Shown here in pieces: positions 1 through 12,301 of a DNA stretch of 64,000 nt (its first letter is position 1; each line of letters opens with the position of its first letter). Made by a program: the position numbers and the translations under genes. This DNA is from Liolophura sinensis (lineage: Eukaryota > Mollusca > Polyplacophora > Chitonida > Chitonidae). The stretch lies in the NCBI RefSeq assembly GCF_032854445.1, contig NW_027018027.1, positions 1-64,000 of the forward strand, in the 5' to 3' direction. The notes under the pieces are model-generated. The model was given only the letters and a program-made list of their open reading frames with translations. It did not search any database and was not told the origin of the DNA.

Positions 1-1871
1 AGTAATAACCAGTCGCGATGGTACATAGTACAGTGTAGCCGTTTTCAATTAACAAAAAGACCAGGCAAAAAATGCAAAAGTGGAAAAACTGTTCCAGTGC
101 TGCTGGTAAGAGGCTAATCCGACGTATTTTGTGACGAGAAATCGAATGGTGCAAACCGCGTTGCTCTCCGACCAATACTTTTGGCTGTAGCGACAATTGA
201 ATGATCATTGATGTCATAATCACGTGCCCAGCAACGGCTCTTACTCCATGGAAACCTGGGAAATTTGCAATTTTTCAAACAGTTGCCGATGCCTGGCTCA
301 ATTCCGCATCTTTTGGCACCTTATTAATGTTGGTCTGTGGTCAGTTGTACTTTTTACAGCAGACTGTATCAAGTACCTTGTGTTTTTTATGTACAAATGG
401 TGTGGTTCTTCTACACGTAGATAAAGACATTGAGATTGTCTTGCACTTAGAAGTAAGACAATTGCTGGGTGAGTTAAATGGGCTTAGGCCCAAAGATTTG
501 ACGTCATCTGGGCTACCGAAGGGCACATAACTTATAGTCAAAAGTTGAATATAGTAATGACCAGTCGCGATGGTACATGGTACAGTGTAGCCGATTTCAA
601 TTAACAAAAAGACCAGGCAAAAATGCAAAAGTGGAAAAACTGTTCCAGTGCTGCTGGTAAGAGGCTAATCCGACGTATTTTGTGACGAGAAATCGAATGG
701 TGCAAACCGCGTTGCTCTCCGACCAATACTTTTGGCTGTAGCGACAATTGAATGATCATTGATGTCATAATCACGTGCCCAGCAACGGCTCTTACTCCAT
801 GGAAACCTGGGAAATTTGCAATTTTTCAACAGTTGCCGATGCCTGGCTCAATTCCGCATCTTTTGGCACCTTATTAATGTTGGTCTGTGGTCAGTTGTAC
901 TTTTTACAGCAGACTGTATCAAGTACCTTGTGTTTTTTATGTACAAATGGTGTGGTTTTTCTACACGTAGATAAAGACATTGAGATTGTCTTGGACTTAG
1001 AAGTAAGACAATTGCTGGGTGAGTTAAATGGACTTAGCCCAAAGATTTGACGTCTTCTGGGCTACCGAAGGGCACATAACTTATAGTCAAAAGTTGAATA
1101 TAGTAATAACCAGTCGCGATGGTACATAGTACAGTGTAGCCGTTTTCAATTAACAAAAAGACCAGGCAAAAATGCAAAAGTGGAAAACTGTTCCAGTGCT
1201 GCTGGTAAGAGGCTAATCCGACGTATTTTGTGACGAGAAATCGAATGGTGCAAACCGCGTTGCTCTCCGACCAATACTTTTGGCTGTAGCGACAATTGAA
1301 TGATCATTGATGTCATAATCACGTGCCCAGCAACGGCTCTTACTCCATGGAAACCTGGGAAATTTGCAATTTTTCAACAGTTGCCGATGCCTGGCTCAAT
1401 TCCGCATCTTTTGGCACCTTATTAATGTTGGTCTGTGGTCAGTTGTACTTTTTACAGCAGACTGTATCAAGTACCTTGTGTTTTTTATGTACAAATGGTG
1501 TGGTTCTTCTACACGTAGATAAAGACATTGAGATTGTCTTGCACTTAGAAGTAAGACAATTGCTGGGTGAGTTAAATGGGCTTAGCCCAAAGATTTGACG
1601 TCATCTGGGCTACCGAAGGGCACATAACTTATAGTCAAAAGTTGAATATAGTAATGACCAGTCGCGATGGTACATAGTACAGTGTAGCCGATTTCAATTA
1701 ACAAAAAGACCAGGCAAAAATGCAAAAGTGGAAAAACTGTTCCAGTGCTGCTGGTAAGAGGCTAATCCGACGTATTTTGTGACGAGAAATCGAATGGTGC
1801 AAACCGCGTTGCTCTCCGACCAATACTTTTGGCTGTAGCGACAATTGAATGATCATTGATGTCATAATCAC
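1..1871 (+). repeat. Leading W-type units (starts 224, 775, 1323 plus partial left edge)
   Basis: Positions 1-223 are the tail of a unit cut by the window edge. The three complete units share AACCTGGG (Arg12 to Trp in the recurrent frame), GCATCTTTTGG and GTTGGTCTG (Trp36 to Leu). Unit 224 is 551 bp because of an extra A near 286 and an extra G near 487, which shift its frame. Units 224 and 1323 have a CAC codon at residue 74 where most units have GAC. The same variant set returns near 40.3 kb and partly at 11.2, 38.9 and 59.2 kb, so this type is dispersed through the array. Confidence 0.85.
499..506. promoter_or_regulatory. TGACGTCA palindrome (CRE-like), subset of units
   Basis: The word is a perfect match to the cAMP response element palindrome bound by CREB/ATF-type bZIP proteins. 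It overlaps the TGA that ends the recurrent frame. It is present only in units with GACGTCATC, for example tails near 499, 1595, 4341, 5988, 12577, 15322, 34736, 51106, 55048 and 61035. Other units have TGACGTCT, TGAGGTCT or TGACGTTC. A subset-specific site could arise by chance. Confidence 0.3.
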
Positions 1872-4800
1872 GTGCCCAGCAACGGCTCTTACTCCATGGA
1901 AACCAGGAAAATTTGCAATTTTTCAACAGTTGCCGATGCCTGGCTCAATTCCGATTCTTTGGGCACCTTATTAATGTGGGTCTGTGGTCAGTTGTACTTT
2001 TTACAGCAGACTGTATCAAGTACCTTGTGTTTTTTATGTGCAAATGGTGTGGTTTTTCTACACGTAGATAAAGACATTGAGATTGTCTTGGACTTAGAAG
2101 TAAGACAATTGCTGGGTGAGTTAAATGGGCTTAGCCCAAACATTTGAGGTCTTCTGGGCTACCGAAGGGCACATAACTTATAGTCAAAAGTTAAATATAG
2201 TAATGACCAGTGGCGATGGTACATAGTACAGTGTAGCCGATTTCAATTAACAAAAAGACCAGGCAAAATGCAAAAGTGGAAAAACTGTTCCAGTGCTGCT
2301 GGTAAGAGGCTAATCCGACGTATTTTGTGACGAGAAATCAAATGGTGCAAACCGCGTTGCTCTCCGACCAATACTTTTGGCTGTAGCGACAATTGAATGA
2401 TCATTGATATCATAATCACGTGCCCAGCAACGGCTCTTACTCCATGGAAACCAGGGAAATTTGCAATTTTTCAACAGATGCCGATGCCTGGCTCAATTCC
2501 GCCTCTTTTGCCACCTTATTAATGTGGGTCTGTAGTCAGTTGTACCTTTTACAGCAGACTGTATCAAGTACCTTGTGTTTTTTATGTACAAATGGTGTGG
2601 TTTTTCTACACGTAGATAAAGACATTGAGATTGTCTTGGACTTAGAAGTAAGACAATTGCTGGGTGAGTCAAATGCGCTTAGCCCAAACAATTGAGGTCT
2701 TCTGGGCTACCGAAGGGCACATAACTTATAGTCAAAAGTTGAATATAGTAATGACCAGTCGCGATGGTACATAGTACAATGTAGCCGATTTCAATTAACA
2801 AAAAGACCAGGCAAAAATGCAAAAGTGGAAAAACTGTTCCAGTGTTGCTGGTAAGAGGCTAATCCAACGTATTTTGTGACGAGAAATCGAATGGTGCAAA
2901 CCGCGTTGCTCTCCGACCAATACTTTTGGCTGTAGCGACAATTGAATGATCATTGATGTCATAATCACGTGCCCAGCAACGGCTCTTACTCCATGGAAAC
3001 CAGGGAAATTTGCAATTTTTCAACAGATGCCGATGCCTGGCTCAATTCCGCCTCTTTTGGCACCTTATTAATGTGGGTCTGTGGTCAGTTGTACCTTTTA
3101 CAGCAGACTGTATCAAGTACCTTGTGTTTTTTATGTACAAATGGTGTGGTTTTTCTACACGTAGATAAAGACATTGAGATTGTCTTGGACTTAGAAGTAA
3201 GACAATTGCTGGGTGAGTCAAATGGGCTTAGCCCAAACATTTGAGGTCTTCTGGGCTAGCGAAGGGCACATAACTTATAGTCAAAAGTTGAATATAGTAA
3301 TGACCAGTCGCGATGGTACATAGTACAATGTAGCCGATTTCAATTAACAAAAAGACCAGGCAAAAATGCAAAAGTGGAAAAACTGTTCCAGTGTTGCTGG
3401 TAAGAGGCTAATCCGACGTATTTTGTGACGAGAAATCGAATGGTGCAAACCGCGTTGCTCTCCGACCAATACTTTTGGCTGTAGCGACAATTGAATGATC
3501 ATTGATGTCATAATCACGTGCCCAGCAACGGCTCTTACTCCATGGAAACCAGGGAAATTTGCAATTTTTCAACAGTTGCCGATGCCTGGCTCAATTCCGC
3601 TTCCTTTGGCACCTTATTAATGTGGGTCTGTGGTCAGTTGTATATTTTACAGCAGACTGTATCAAGTACCTTGTGTTTTTTTATGTACAAATGGTCTGGT
3701 TTTTCTACACGTAGATAAAGACATTGAGATTGTCTTGGACTTAGAAGTAAGACAATTGCTGGGTGAGTTAAATGGGCTTAGCCCAAAGATTTGAGGTCTT
3801 CTGGGCTACCGAAGGGCACATAACTTATAGTCAAAAGTTAAATATAGTAATGACCAGTGGCGATGGTACATAGTACAGTGTAGCCGATTTCAATTAACAA
3901 AAAGACCAGGCAAAATGCAAAAGTGGAAAAACTGTTCCAGTGCTGCTGGTAAGAGGCTAATCCGACGTATTTTGTGACGAGAAATCGAATGGTGCAAACC
4001 GCGTTGCTCTCCGACCAATACTTTTGGCTGTAGCGACAATTGAATGATCATTGATGTCATAATCACGTGCCCAGCAACGGCTCTTACTCCATGGAAACCA
4101 GGGAAATTTGCAATTTTTCAACAGATGCCGATGCCTGGCTCAATTCAGCCTCTTTTGGCACCTTATTAATGTGGGTCTGTAGTCAGTTGTACCTTTTACA
4201 GCAGACTGTATCAAGTACCTTGTGTTTTTTATGTACAAATGGTGTGGTTTTTCTACACGTAGATAAAGACATTGAGATTGTCTTGGACTTAGAAGTAAGA
4301 CAATTGCTGGGTGAGTTAAATGGGCTTAGCCCAAAGATTTGACGTCATCTGGGCTACCGAAGGGCACATAACTTATAGTCAAAAGTTGAATATAGTAATG
4401 ACCAGTCGCGATGGTACATAGTACAGTGTAGCCGATTTCAATTAACAAAAAGACCAGGCAAAAATGCAAAAGTGGAAAAACTGTTCCAGTGCTGCTGGTA
4501 AGAGGCTAATCCGACGTATTTTGTGACGAGAAATCGAATGGTGCAAACCGCGTTGCTCTCCGACCAATACTTTTGGCTGTAGCGACAATTGAATGATCAT
4601 TGATGTCATAATCACGTGCCCAGCAACGGCTCTTACTCCATGGAAACCAGGAAAATTTGCAATTTTTCAACAGTTGCCGATGCCTGGCTCAATTCCGATT
4701 CTTTGGGCACCTTATTAATGTGGGTCTGTGGTCAGTTGTACTTTTTACAGCAGACTGTATCAAGTACCTTGTGTTTTTTATGTGCAAATGGTGTGGTTTT

Positions 4801-7800
4801 TCTACACGTAGATAAAGACATTGAGATTGTCTTGGACTTAGAAGTAAGACAATTGCTGGGTGAGTTAAATGGGCTTAGCCCAAACATTTGAGGTCTTCTG
4901 GGCTACCGAAGGGCACATAACTTATAGTCAAAAGTTAAATATAGTAATGACCAGTGGCGATGGTACATGGTACAGTGTAGCCGATTTCAATTAACAAAAA
5001 GACCAGGCAAAATGCAAAAGTGGAAAAACTGTTCCAGTGCTGCTGGTAAGAGGCTAATCCGACGTATTTTGTGACGAGAAATCGAATGGTGCAAACCGCG
5101 TTGCTCTCCGACCAATACTTTTGGCTGTAGCGACAATTGAATGATCATTGATGTCATAATCACGTGCCCAGCAACGGCTCTTACTCCATGGAAACCAGGG
5201 AAATTTGCAATTTTTCAACAGATGCCGATGCCTGGCTCAATTCAGCCTCTTTTGCCACCTTATTAATGTGGGTCTGTAGTCAGTTGTACCTTTTACAGCA
5301 GACTGTATCAAGTACCTTGTGTTTTTTATGTACAAATGGTGTGGTTTTTTCTACACGTAGATAAAGACATTGAGATTGTCTTGGACTTAGAAGTAAGACA
5401 ATTGCTGGGTGAGTCAAATGCGCTTAGCCCAAACATTTGAGGTCTTCTGGGCTACCGAAGGGCACATAACTTATAGTCAAAAGTTGAATATAGTAATGAC
5501 CAGTCGCGATGGTACATAGTACAATGTAGCCGATTTCAATTAACAAAAAGACCAGGCAAAAATGCAAAAGTGGAAAAACTGTTCCAGTGTTGCTGGTAAG
5601 AGGCTAATCCGACGTATTTTGTGACGAGAAATCGAATGGTGCAAACCGCGTTGCTCTCCGACCAATACTTTTGGCTGTAGCGACAATTGAATTATCATTG
5701 ATGTCATAATCACGTGCCCAGCAACGGCTCTTACTCCATGGAAACCAGGGAAATTTGCAATTTTTCAACAGTTGCCGATGCCTGGCTCAATTCCGCTTCC
5801 TTTGGCACCTTATTAATGTGGGTCTGTGGTCAGTTGTATATTTTACAGCAGACTGTATCAAGTACCTTGTGTTTTTTTATGTACAAATGGTGTGGTTTTT
5901 CTACACGTAGATAAAGACATTGAGATTGTCTTGGACTTAGAAGTAAGACAATTGCTGGGTGAGTTAAATGGGCTTAGCCCAAAGATTTGACGTCATCTGG
6001 GCTACCGAAGGGCACATAACTTATAGTCAAAAGTTGAATATAGTAATGACCAGTCGCGATGGTACATAGTACAGTGTAGCCGATTTCAATTAACAAAAAG
6101 ACCAGGCAAAAATGCAAAAGTGGAAAAACTGTTCCAGTGCTGCTGGTAAGAGGCTAATCCGACGTATTTTGTGACGAGAAATCGAATGGTGCAAACCGCG
6201 TTGCTCTCCGACCAATACTTTTGGCTGTAGCGACAATTGAATGATCATTGATGTCATAATCACGTGCCCAGCAAACGGCTCTTACTCCATGGAAACCAGG
6301 GAAATTTGCAATTTTTCAACAGATGCCGATGCCTGGCTCAATTCAGCCTCTTTTGCCACCTTATTAATGTGGGTCTGTGGTCAGTTGTACTTTTTACAGC
6401 AGACTGTATCAAGTACCTTGTGTTTTTTATGTGCAAATGGTGTGGTTTTTCTACACGTAGATAAAGACATTGAGATTGTCTTGGACTTAGAAGTAAGACA
6501 ATTGCTGGGTGAGTTAAATGGGCTTAGCCCAAACATTTGAGGTCTTCTGGGCTACCGAAGGGCACATAACTTATAGTCAAAAGTTAAATATAGTAATGAC
6601 CAGTGGCGATGGTACATAGTACAGTGTAGCCGATTTCAATCAACAAAAAGACCAGGCAAAATGCAAAAGTGGAAAAACTGTTCCAGTGCTGCTGGTAAGA
6701 GGCTAATCCGACGTATTTTGTGACGAGAAATCGAATGGTGCAAACCGCGTTGCTCTCCGACCAATACTTTTGGCTGTAGCGACAATTGAATGATCATTGA
6801 TGTCATAATCACGTGCCCAGCAACGGCTCTTACTCCATGGAAACCAGGGAAATTTGCAATTTTTCAACAGTTGCCGATGCCTGGCTCAATTCCGATTCTT
6901 TGGGCACCTTATTTATGTGGGTCTGTGGTCAGTTGTACTTTTTACAGCAGACTGTATCAAGTACCTTGTGTTTTTTATGTGCAAATGGTGTGGTTTTTCT
7001 ACACGTAGATAAAGACATTGAGATTGTCTTGCACTTAGAAGTAAGACAATTGCTGGGTGAGTTAAATGGGCTTAGCCCAAACATTTGAGGTCTTCTGGGC
7101 TACTGAAGGGCACATAACTTATAGTCAAAAGTTAAATATAGTAATGACCAGTGGCGATGGTACATAGTACAGTGTAGCCGATTTCAATTAACAAAAAGAC
7201 CAGGCAAAATGCAAAAGTGGAAAAAACTGTTCCAGTGCTGCTGGTAAGAGGCTAATCCAACGTATTTTGTGACGAGAAATCGAATGGTGCAAACCGCGTT
7301 GCTCTCCGACCAATACTTTTGGCTGTAGCGACAATTGAATGATCATTGATGTCATAATCACGTGCCCAGCAACGGCTCTTACTCCATGGAAACCAGGGAA
7401 ATTTGCAATTTTTCAACAGATGCCGATGCCTGGCTCAATTCAGCCTCTTTTGCCACCTTATTAATGTGGGTCTGTGGTCAGTTGTACTTTTTACAGCAGA
7501 CTGTATCAAGTACCTTGTGTTTTTTATGTGCAAATGGTGTGGTTTTTCTACACGTAGATAAAGACATTGAGATTGTCTTGGACTTAGAAGTAAGACAATT
7601 GCTGGGTGAGTTAAATGGGCTTAGCCCAAACATTTGAGGTCTTCTGGGCTACCGAAGGGCACATAACTTATAGTCAAAAGTTAAATATAGTAATGAGCAG
7701 TGGCGATGGTACATAGTACAGTGTAGCCGATTTCAATCAACAAAAAGACCAGGCAAATGCAAAAGTGGAAAAACTGTTCCAGTGCTGCTGGTAAGAGGCT

Positions 7801-8456
7801 AATCCGACGTATTTTGTGACGAGAAATCGAATGGTGCAAACCGCGTTGCTCTCCGACCAATACTTTTGGCTGTAGCGACAATTGAATGATCATTGATGTC
7901 ATAATCACGTGCCCAGCAACGGCTCTTACTCCATGGAAACCAGGGAAATTTGCAATTTTTCAACAGATGCCGATGCCTGGCTCAATTCAGCCTCTTTTGC
8001 CACCTTATTAATGTGGGTCTGTAGTCAGTTGTACTTTTTACAGCAGACTGTATCAAGTACCTTGTGTTTTTTATGTGCAAATGGTGTGGTTTTTCTACAC
8101 GTAGATAAAGACATTGAGATTGTCTTGGACTTAGAAGTAAGACAATTGCTGGGTGAGTTAAATGGGCTTAGCCCAAACATTTGAGGTCTTCTGGGCTACC
8201 GAAGGGCACATAACTTATAGTCAAAAGTTAAATATAGTAATGACCAGTGGCGATGGTACATAGTACAGTGTAGCCGATTTCAATCAACAAAAAGACCAGG
8301 CAAAATGCAAAAGTGGAAAAACTGTTCCAGTGCTGCTGGTAAGAGGCTAATCCGACGTATTTTGTGACGAGAAATCGAATGGTGCAAACCGCGTTGCTCT
8401 CCGACCAATACTTTTGGCTGTAGCGACAATTGAATGATCATTGATGTCATAATCAC
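1872..8456 (+). repeat. TDAD/DSLG-type units (12 units)
   Basis: Unit starts are 1872, 2420, 2969, 3518, 4067, 4616, 5164, 5714, 6264, 6813, 7362 and 7909. Many carry CAGATGCCGATG (Val20 to Asp), CAAATGGTGTG preceded by TGTG (Thr57 to Ala), and GTGGCGATGG in place of GTCGCGATGG in the tail. Units 1872 and 4616 share CCGATTCTTTGGGC and AGGAAAATTT, and their followers 2420 and 5164 also correspond, giving a repeat at 2744 bp. Units 3518 and 5714 share GTATATTTTAC and a seven-T run, which shortens their frame. Units 6264, 7362 and 7909 are a close subgroup. Unit 6264 has an extra A in CAGCAAACGG, and unit 5164 has an extra T in its second T run. Confidence 0.85.
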
Positions 8457-10652
8457 GTGCCCAGCAACGGCTCTTACTCCATGGAAACCAGGGAAATTTG
8501 CAATTTTTCAACAGATGCCGATGCCTGGCTCAATTTAGCCTCTTTTGCCACCTTATTAATGTGGGTCTGTAGTCAGTTGTACTTTTTACAGCAGACTGTA
8601 TCAAGTACCTTGTGTTTTTTATGTACAAATGGTGTGGTTTTTCTACACGTAGATAAAGACATTGAGATTGTCTTGGACTTAGAAGTGAGACAATTGCTGG
8701 GTGAGTCAAATGCGCTTAGCCCAAACATTTGAGGTCTTCTGGGCTACCGAAGGGCACATAATTTATAGTCAAAAGTTGAATATAGTAATGACCAGTCGCG
8801 ATGGTACATAGTACAATGTAGCCGATTTCAATTAACAAAAAGACCAGGCAAAAATGCAAAAGTGGAAAAACTGTTCCAGTGTTGCTGGTAAGAGGCTAAT
8901 CCAACGTATTTTGTGACGAGAAATCGAATGGTGCAAACCGCGTTGCTCTCCGACCAATACTTTTGGCTGTGACGACAATTGAATTATCATTGATGTCATA
9001 ATCACGTGCCCAGCAACGGCTCTTACTCCATGGAAACCAGGGAAATTTGCAATTTTTCAACAGTTGCCGATGCCTGGCTCAATTCCGCTTCCTTTGGCAC
9101 CTTATTAATGTGGGTCTGTGGTCAGTTGTACTTTTTACAGCAGACTGTATCAAGTACCTTATGTTTTTTATGTACAAATGGTGTGGTTTTTCTACACGTA
9201 GATAAAGACATTGAGATTGTCTTGGACTTAGAAGTAAGACAATTGCTGGGTGAGTTAAATGGGCTTAGCCCAAACATTTGAGGTCTTCTGGGCTACCGAA
9301 GGGCACATAACTTATAGTCAAAAGTTGAATATAGTAATGACCAGTCGCGATGGTACATAGTACAATGTAGCCGATCTCAATTAACAAAAAGACGAGGCAA
9401 AAATGCAAAAGTGGAAAAACTGTTCCAGTGCTGCTGGTAAGAGGCTAATCCGACGTATTTTGTGACGAAAAATCGAATGGTGCAAACCGCGTTGCTCTCC
9501 GACCAATACTTTTGGCTGTAGCGACAATTGAATGATCATTGATGTCATAATCACGTGCCCAGCAACGGCTCTTACTCCATGGAAACCAGGGAAATTTGCA
9601 ATTTTTCAACAGATGCCGATGCCTGGCTCAATTCAGCCTCTTTTGCCACCTTATTAATGTGGGTCTGTAGTCAGTTGTACCTTTTACAGCAGACTGTATC
9701 AAGTACCTTGTGTTTTTTATGTACAAATGGTGTGGTTTTTCTACACGTAGATAAAGACATTGAGATTGTCTTGGACTTAGAAGTGAGACAATTGCTGGGT
9801 GAGTCAAATGCGCTTAGCCCAAACATTTGAGGTCTTCTGGGCTACCGAAGGGCACATAACTTATAGTCAAAAGTTGAATATAGTAATGACCAGTCGCGAT
9901 GGTACATAGTACAATGTAGCCGATTTCAATTAACAAAAAGACCAGGCAAAAATGCAAAAGTGGAAAAACTGTTCCAGTGTTGCTGGTAAGAGGCTAATCC
10001 AACGTATTTTGTGACGAGAAATCGAATGGTGCAAACCGCGTTGCTCTCCGACCAATACTTTTGGCTGTGACGACAATTGAATTATCATTGATGTCATAAT
10101 CACGTGCCCAGCAACGGCTCTTACTCCATGGAAACCAGGGAAATTTGCAATTTTTCAACAGTTGCCGATGCCTGGCTCAATTCCGCTTCCTTTGGCACCT
10201 TATTAATGTGGGTCTGTGGTCAGTTGTACTTTTTACAGCAGACTGTATCAAGTACCTTATGTTTTTTATGTACAAATGGTGTGGTTTTTCTACACGTAGA
10301 TAAAGACATTGAGATTGTCTTGGACTTAGAAGTAAGACAATTGCTGGGTGAGTTAAATGGGCTTAGCCCAAACATTTGAGGTCTTCTGGGCTACCGAAGG
10401 GCACATAACTTATAGTCAAAAGTTGAATATAGTAATGACCAGTCGCGATGGTACATAGTACAATGTAGCCGATCTCAATTAACAAAAAGACGAGGCAAAA
10501 ATGCAAAAGTGGAAAAACTGTTCCAGTGCTGCTGGTAAGAGGCTAATCCGACGTATTTTGTGACGAAAAATCGAATGGTGCAAACCGCGTTGCTCTCCGA
10601 CCAATATTTTTGGCTGTAGCGACAATTGGATGATCATTGATGTCATAATCAC
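8457..10652 (+). repeat. Two-unit higher-order repeat, two copies (offset 1098 bp)
   Basis: Units 8457+9006 are repeated as 9555+10104. Both pairs share rare states: AGTGAGACAA near the end of the first frame, GGCTGTGACGACAATTG and GAATTATC just before the second unit, and ACCTTATGTTTTT in the second unit. The tail CGATCTCAATT with GACGAGGC occurs in the second unit of each pair, near 9376 and 10474. The copies differ at only a few sites (for example CAATTTAGCC against CAATTCAGCC, and AATTTATAG against AACTTATAG). This fits a recent two-unit duplication by unequal exchange. Confidence 0.85.
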
Positions 10653-12301
10653 GTGCCCAGCAACGGCTCTTACTCCATGGAAACCAGGGAAATTTGCAAT
10701 TTGTCAACAGCCGCCGATGCCTGGCTCAATTCCGCTTCTTTTGGCACCTTATTAATGTGGGCCTGTGATCAGTTGTACTTTTTACAGCAGACTGTATCAA
10801 GTACCTTGTGTTTTTTATGTGCAAATGGTGTGGTTTTTCTACACGTAGATAAAGACATTGAGATTGTCTTGGACTTAGAAGTAAGACAATTGCTGGGTGA
10901 GTTAAATGGGCGTAGCCTAAAGATTTGAGGTCTTCTGGGCTACCGAAGGGCACATAACTTATAGTCAAAAGTTGAATATAGTAATAACCAGTCGCGATGG
11001 TACATAGTACAATGTAGCCGATCTCAATTAAAAAAATGACGAGGCAAAAAATTGAAAAGTGGAAAAACTGTTCCAGTGCTGCTGGTAAGAGGCTAATCCG
11101 ACGTATTTTGTGATGAGAAATCGAATGGTGCAAACCGCGTTGCTCTCCGACCAATACTTTTGGCTGTAGCGACAATTCAATGATCATTGATGTCATAATC
11201 ACGTGCCCAGCAACGGCTCTTACTCCATGGAAACCAGGGAAATTTGCAATTTTTCAACAGTTGCCGATGCCTGGCTCAATTCCGCATCTTTTGGCACCTT
11301 ATTAATGTTGGTCTGTGGTCAGTTGTACTTTTTACAGCAGACTGTATCAAGTACCTTGTGTTTTTTATGTACAAATGGTGTGGTTTTTCTACACGTAGAT
11401 AAAGACATTGAGATTGTCTTGCACTTAGAAGTAAGACAATTGCTGGGTGAGTTAAATGCGCCTAGAGAACAGATTTGAGGTCTTCTGGGCTACCGAAGGG
11501 CACATAACTTATAGTCAAAAGTTGAATATAGTAATGACCAGTCGCGATGGTACATAGTACAGTGCAGCCGATTTCAATTAACAAAAAAGACCAGGCAAAA
11601 ATGCAAAAGTGGAAAAACTGTTCCAGTGCTGCTGGTAAGAGGCTAATCCGACGTATTTTGTGACGAGAAATCGAATGGTGCAAACCGCGTTGCTCTCCGA
11701 CCAATACTTTTGGCTGTAGCGACCATTGAATGATCATTGATGTCATAATCACGTGCCCAGCAACGGCTCTTACTCCATGGAAACCAGGGAAATTTGCAAT
11801 TTTTCAACTGCTGCCCATGCCTGGCTCAATTCCGCATCTTTTGGCACCTTATTAATGTGGGTCTGTGGTCAGTTGTACTTTTTACAGCAGACTGTATCAA
11901 GTACCTTGTGTTTTTTATGTACAAATGGTGTGGTTTTTCTACACGTAGATAAAGACATTGAGATTGTCTTGGACTTAGAAGTAAGACAACTGCTGGGTGA
12001 GTTAAATGCGCCTAGAGAACAGATTTGAGGTCTTCTGGGCTACCGAAGGGCACATAACTTATAGTCAAAAGTTAAATATAGTAATGACCAGTGGCGGTGG
12101 TACATAGTACAGTGTAGCCGATTTCAATTAACAAAAAGACCAGGCAAAAATGCAAAAGTGGAAAAACTGTTCCAGTGCTGCTGGTAAGAGGCTAATCCAA
12201 CGTATTTTGTGACGAGAAATCCAATGGTGCAAACCGCGTTGCTCTCCGACCAATACGTTTGGCTGTAGCGACAATTGAATGATCATTGATGTCATAATGA
12301 C
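10653..12301 (+). repeat. First CDQ / APREQ-type cluster (starts 10653, 11203, 11753)
   Basis: Unit 10653 has AATTTGTCAACAGCCGCC and GCCTGTGATCAG (frame residues Ala37, Asp39), as in units of the 40.8-46.9 kb region and unit 59716. Its tail carries ATTAAAAAAATGACG and AAAATTGAAAAG near 11030-11060, seen again only before units 38857 and 59167. Units 11203 and 11753 end with the block GCGCCTAGAGAACAG in place of GGGCTTAGCCCAAAG, which removes the 13-bp dyad. This small island therefore matches classes that are common 30 kb downstream, not its neighbours. Confidence 0.82.
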
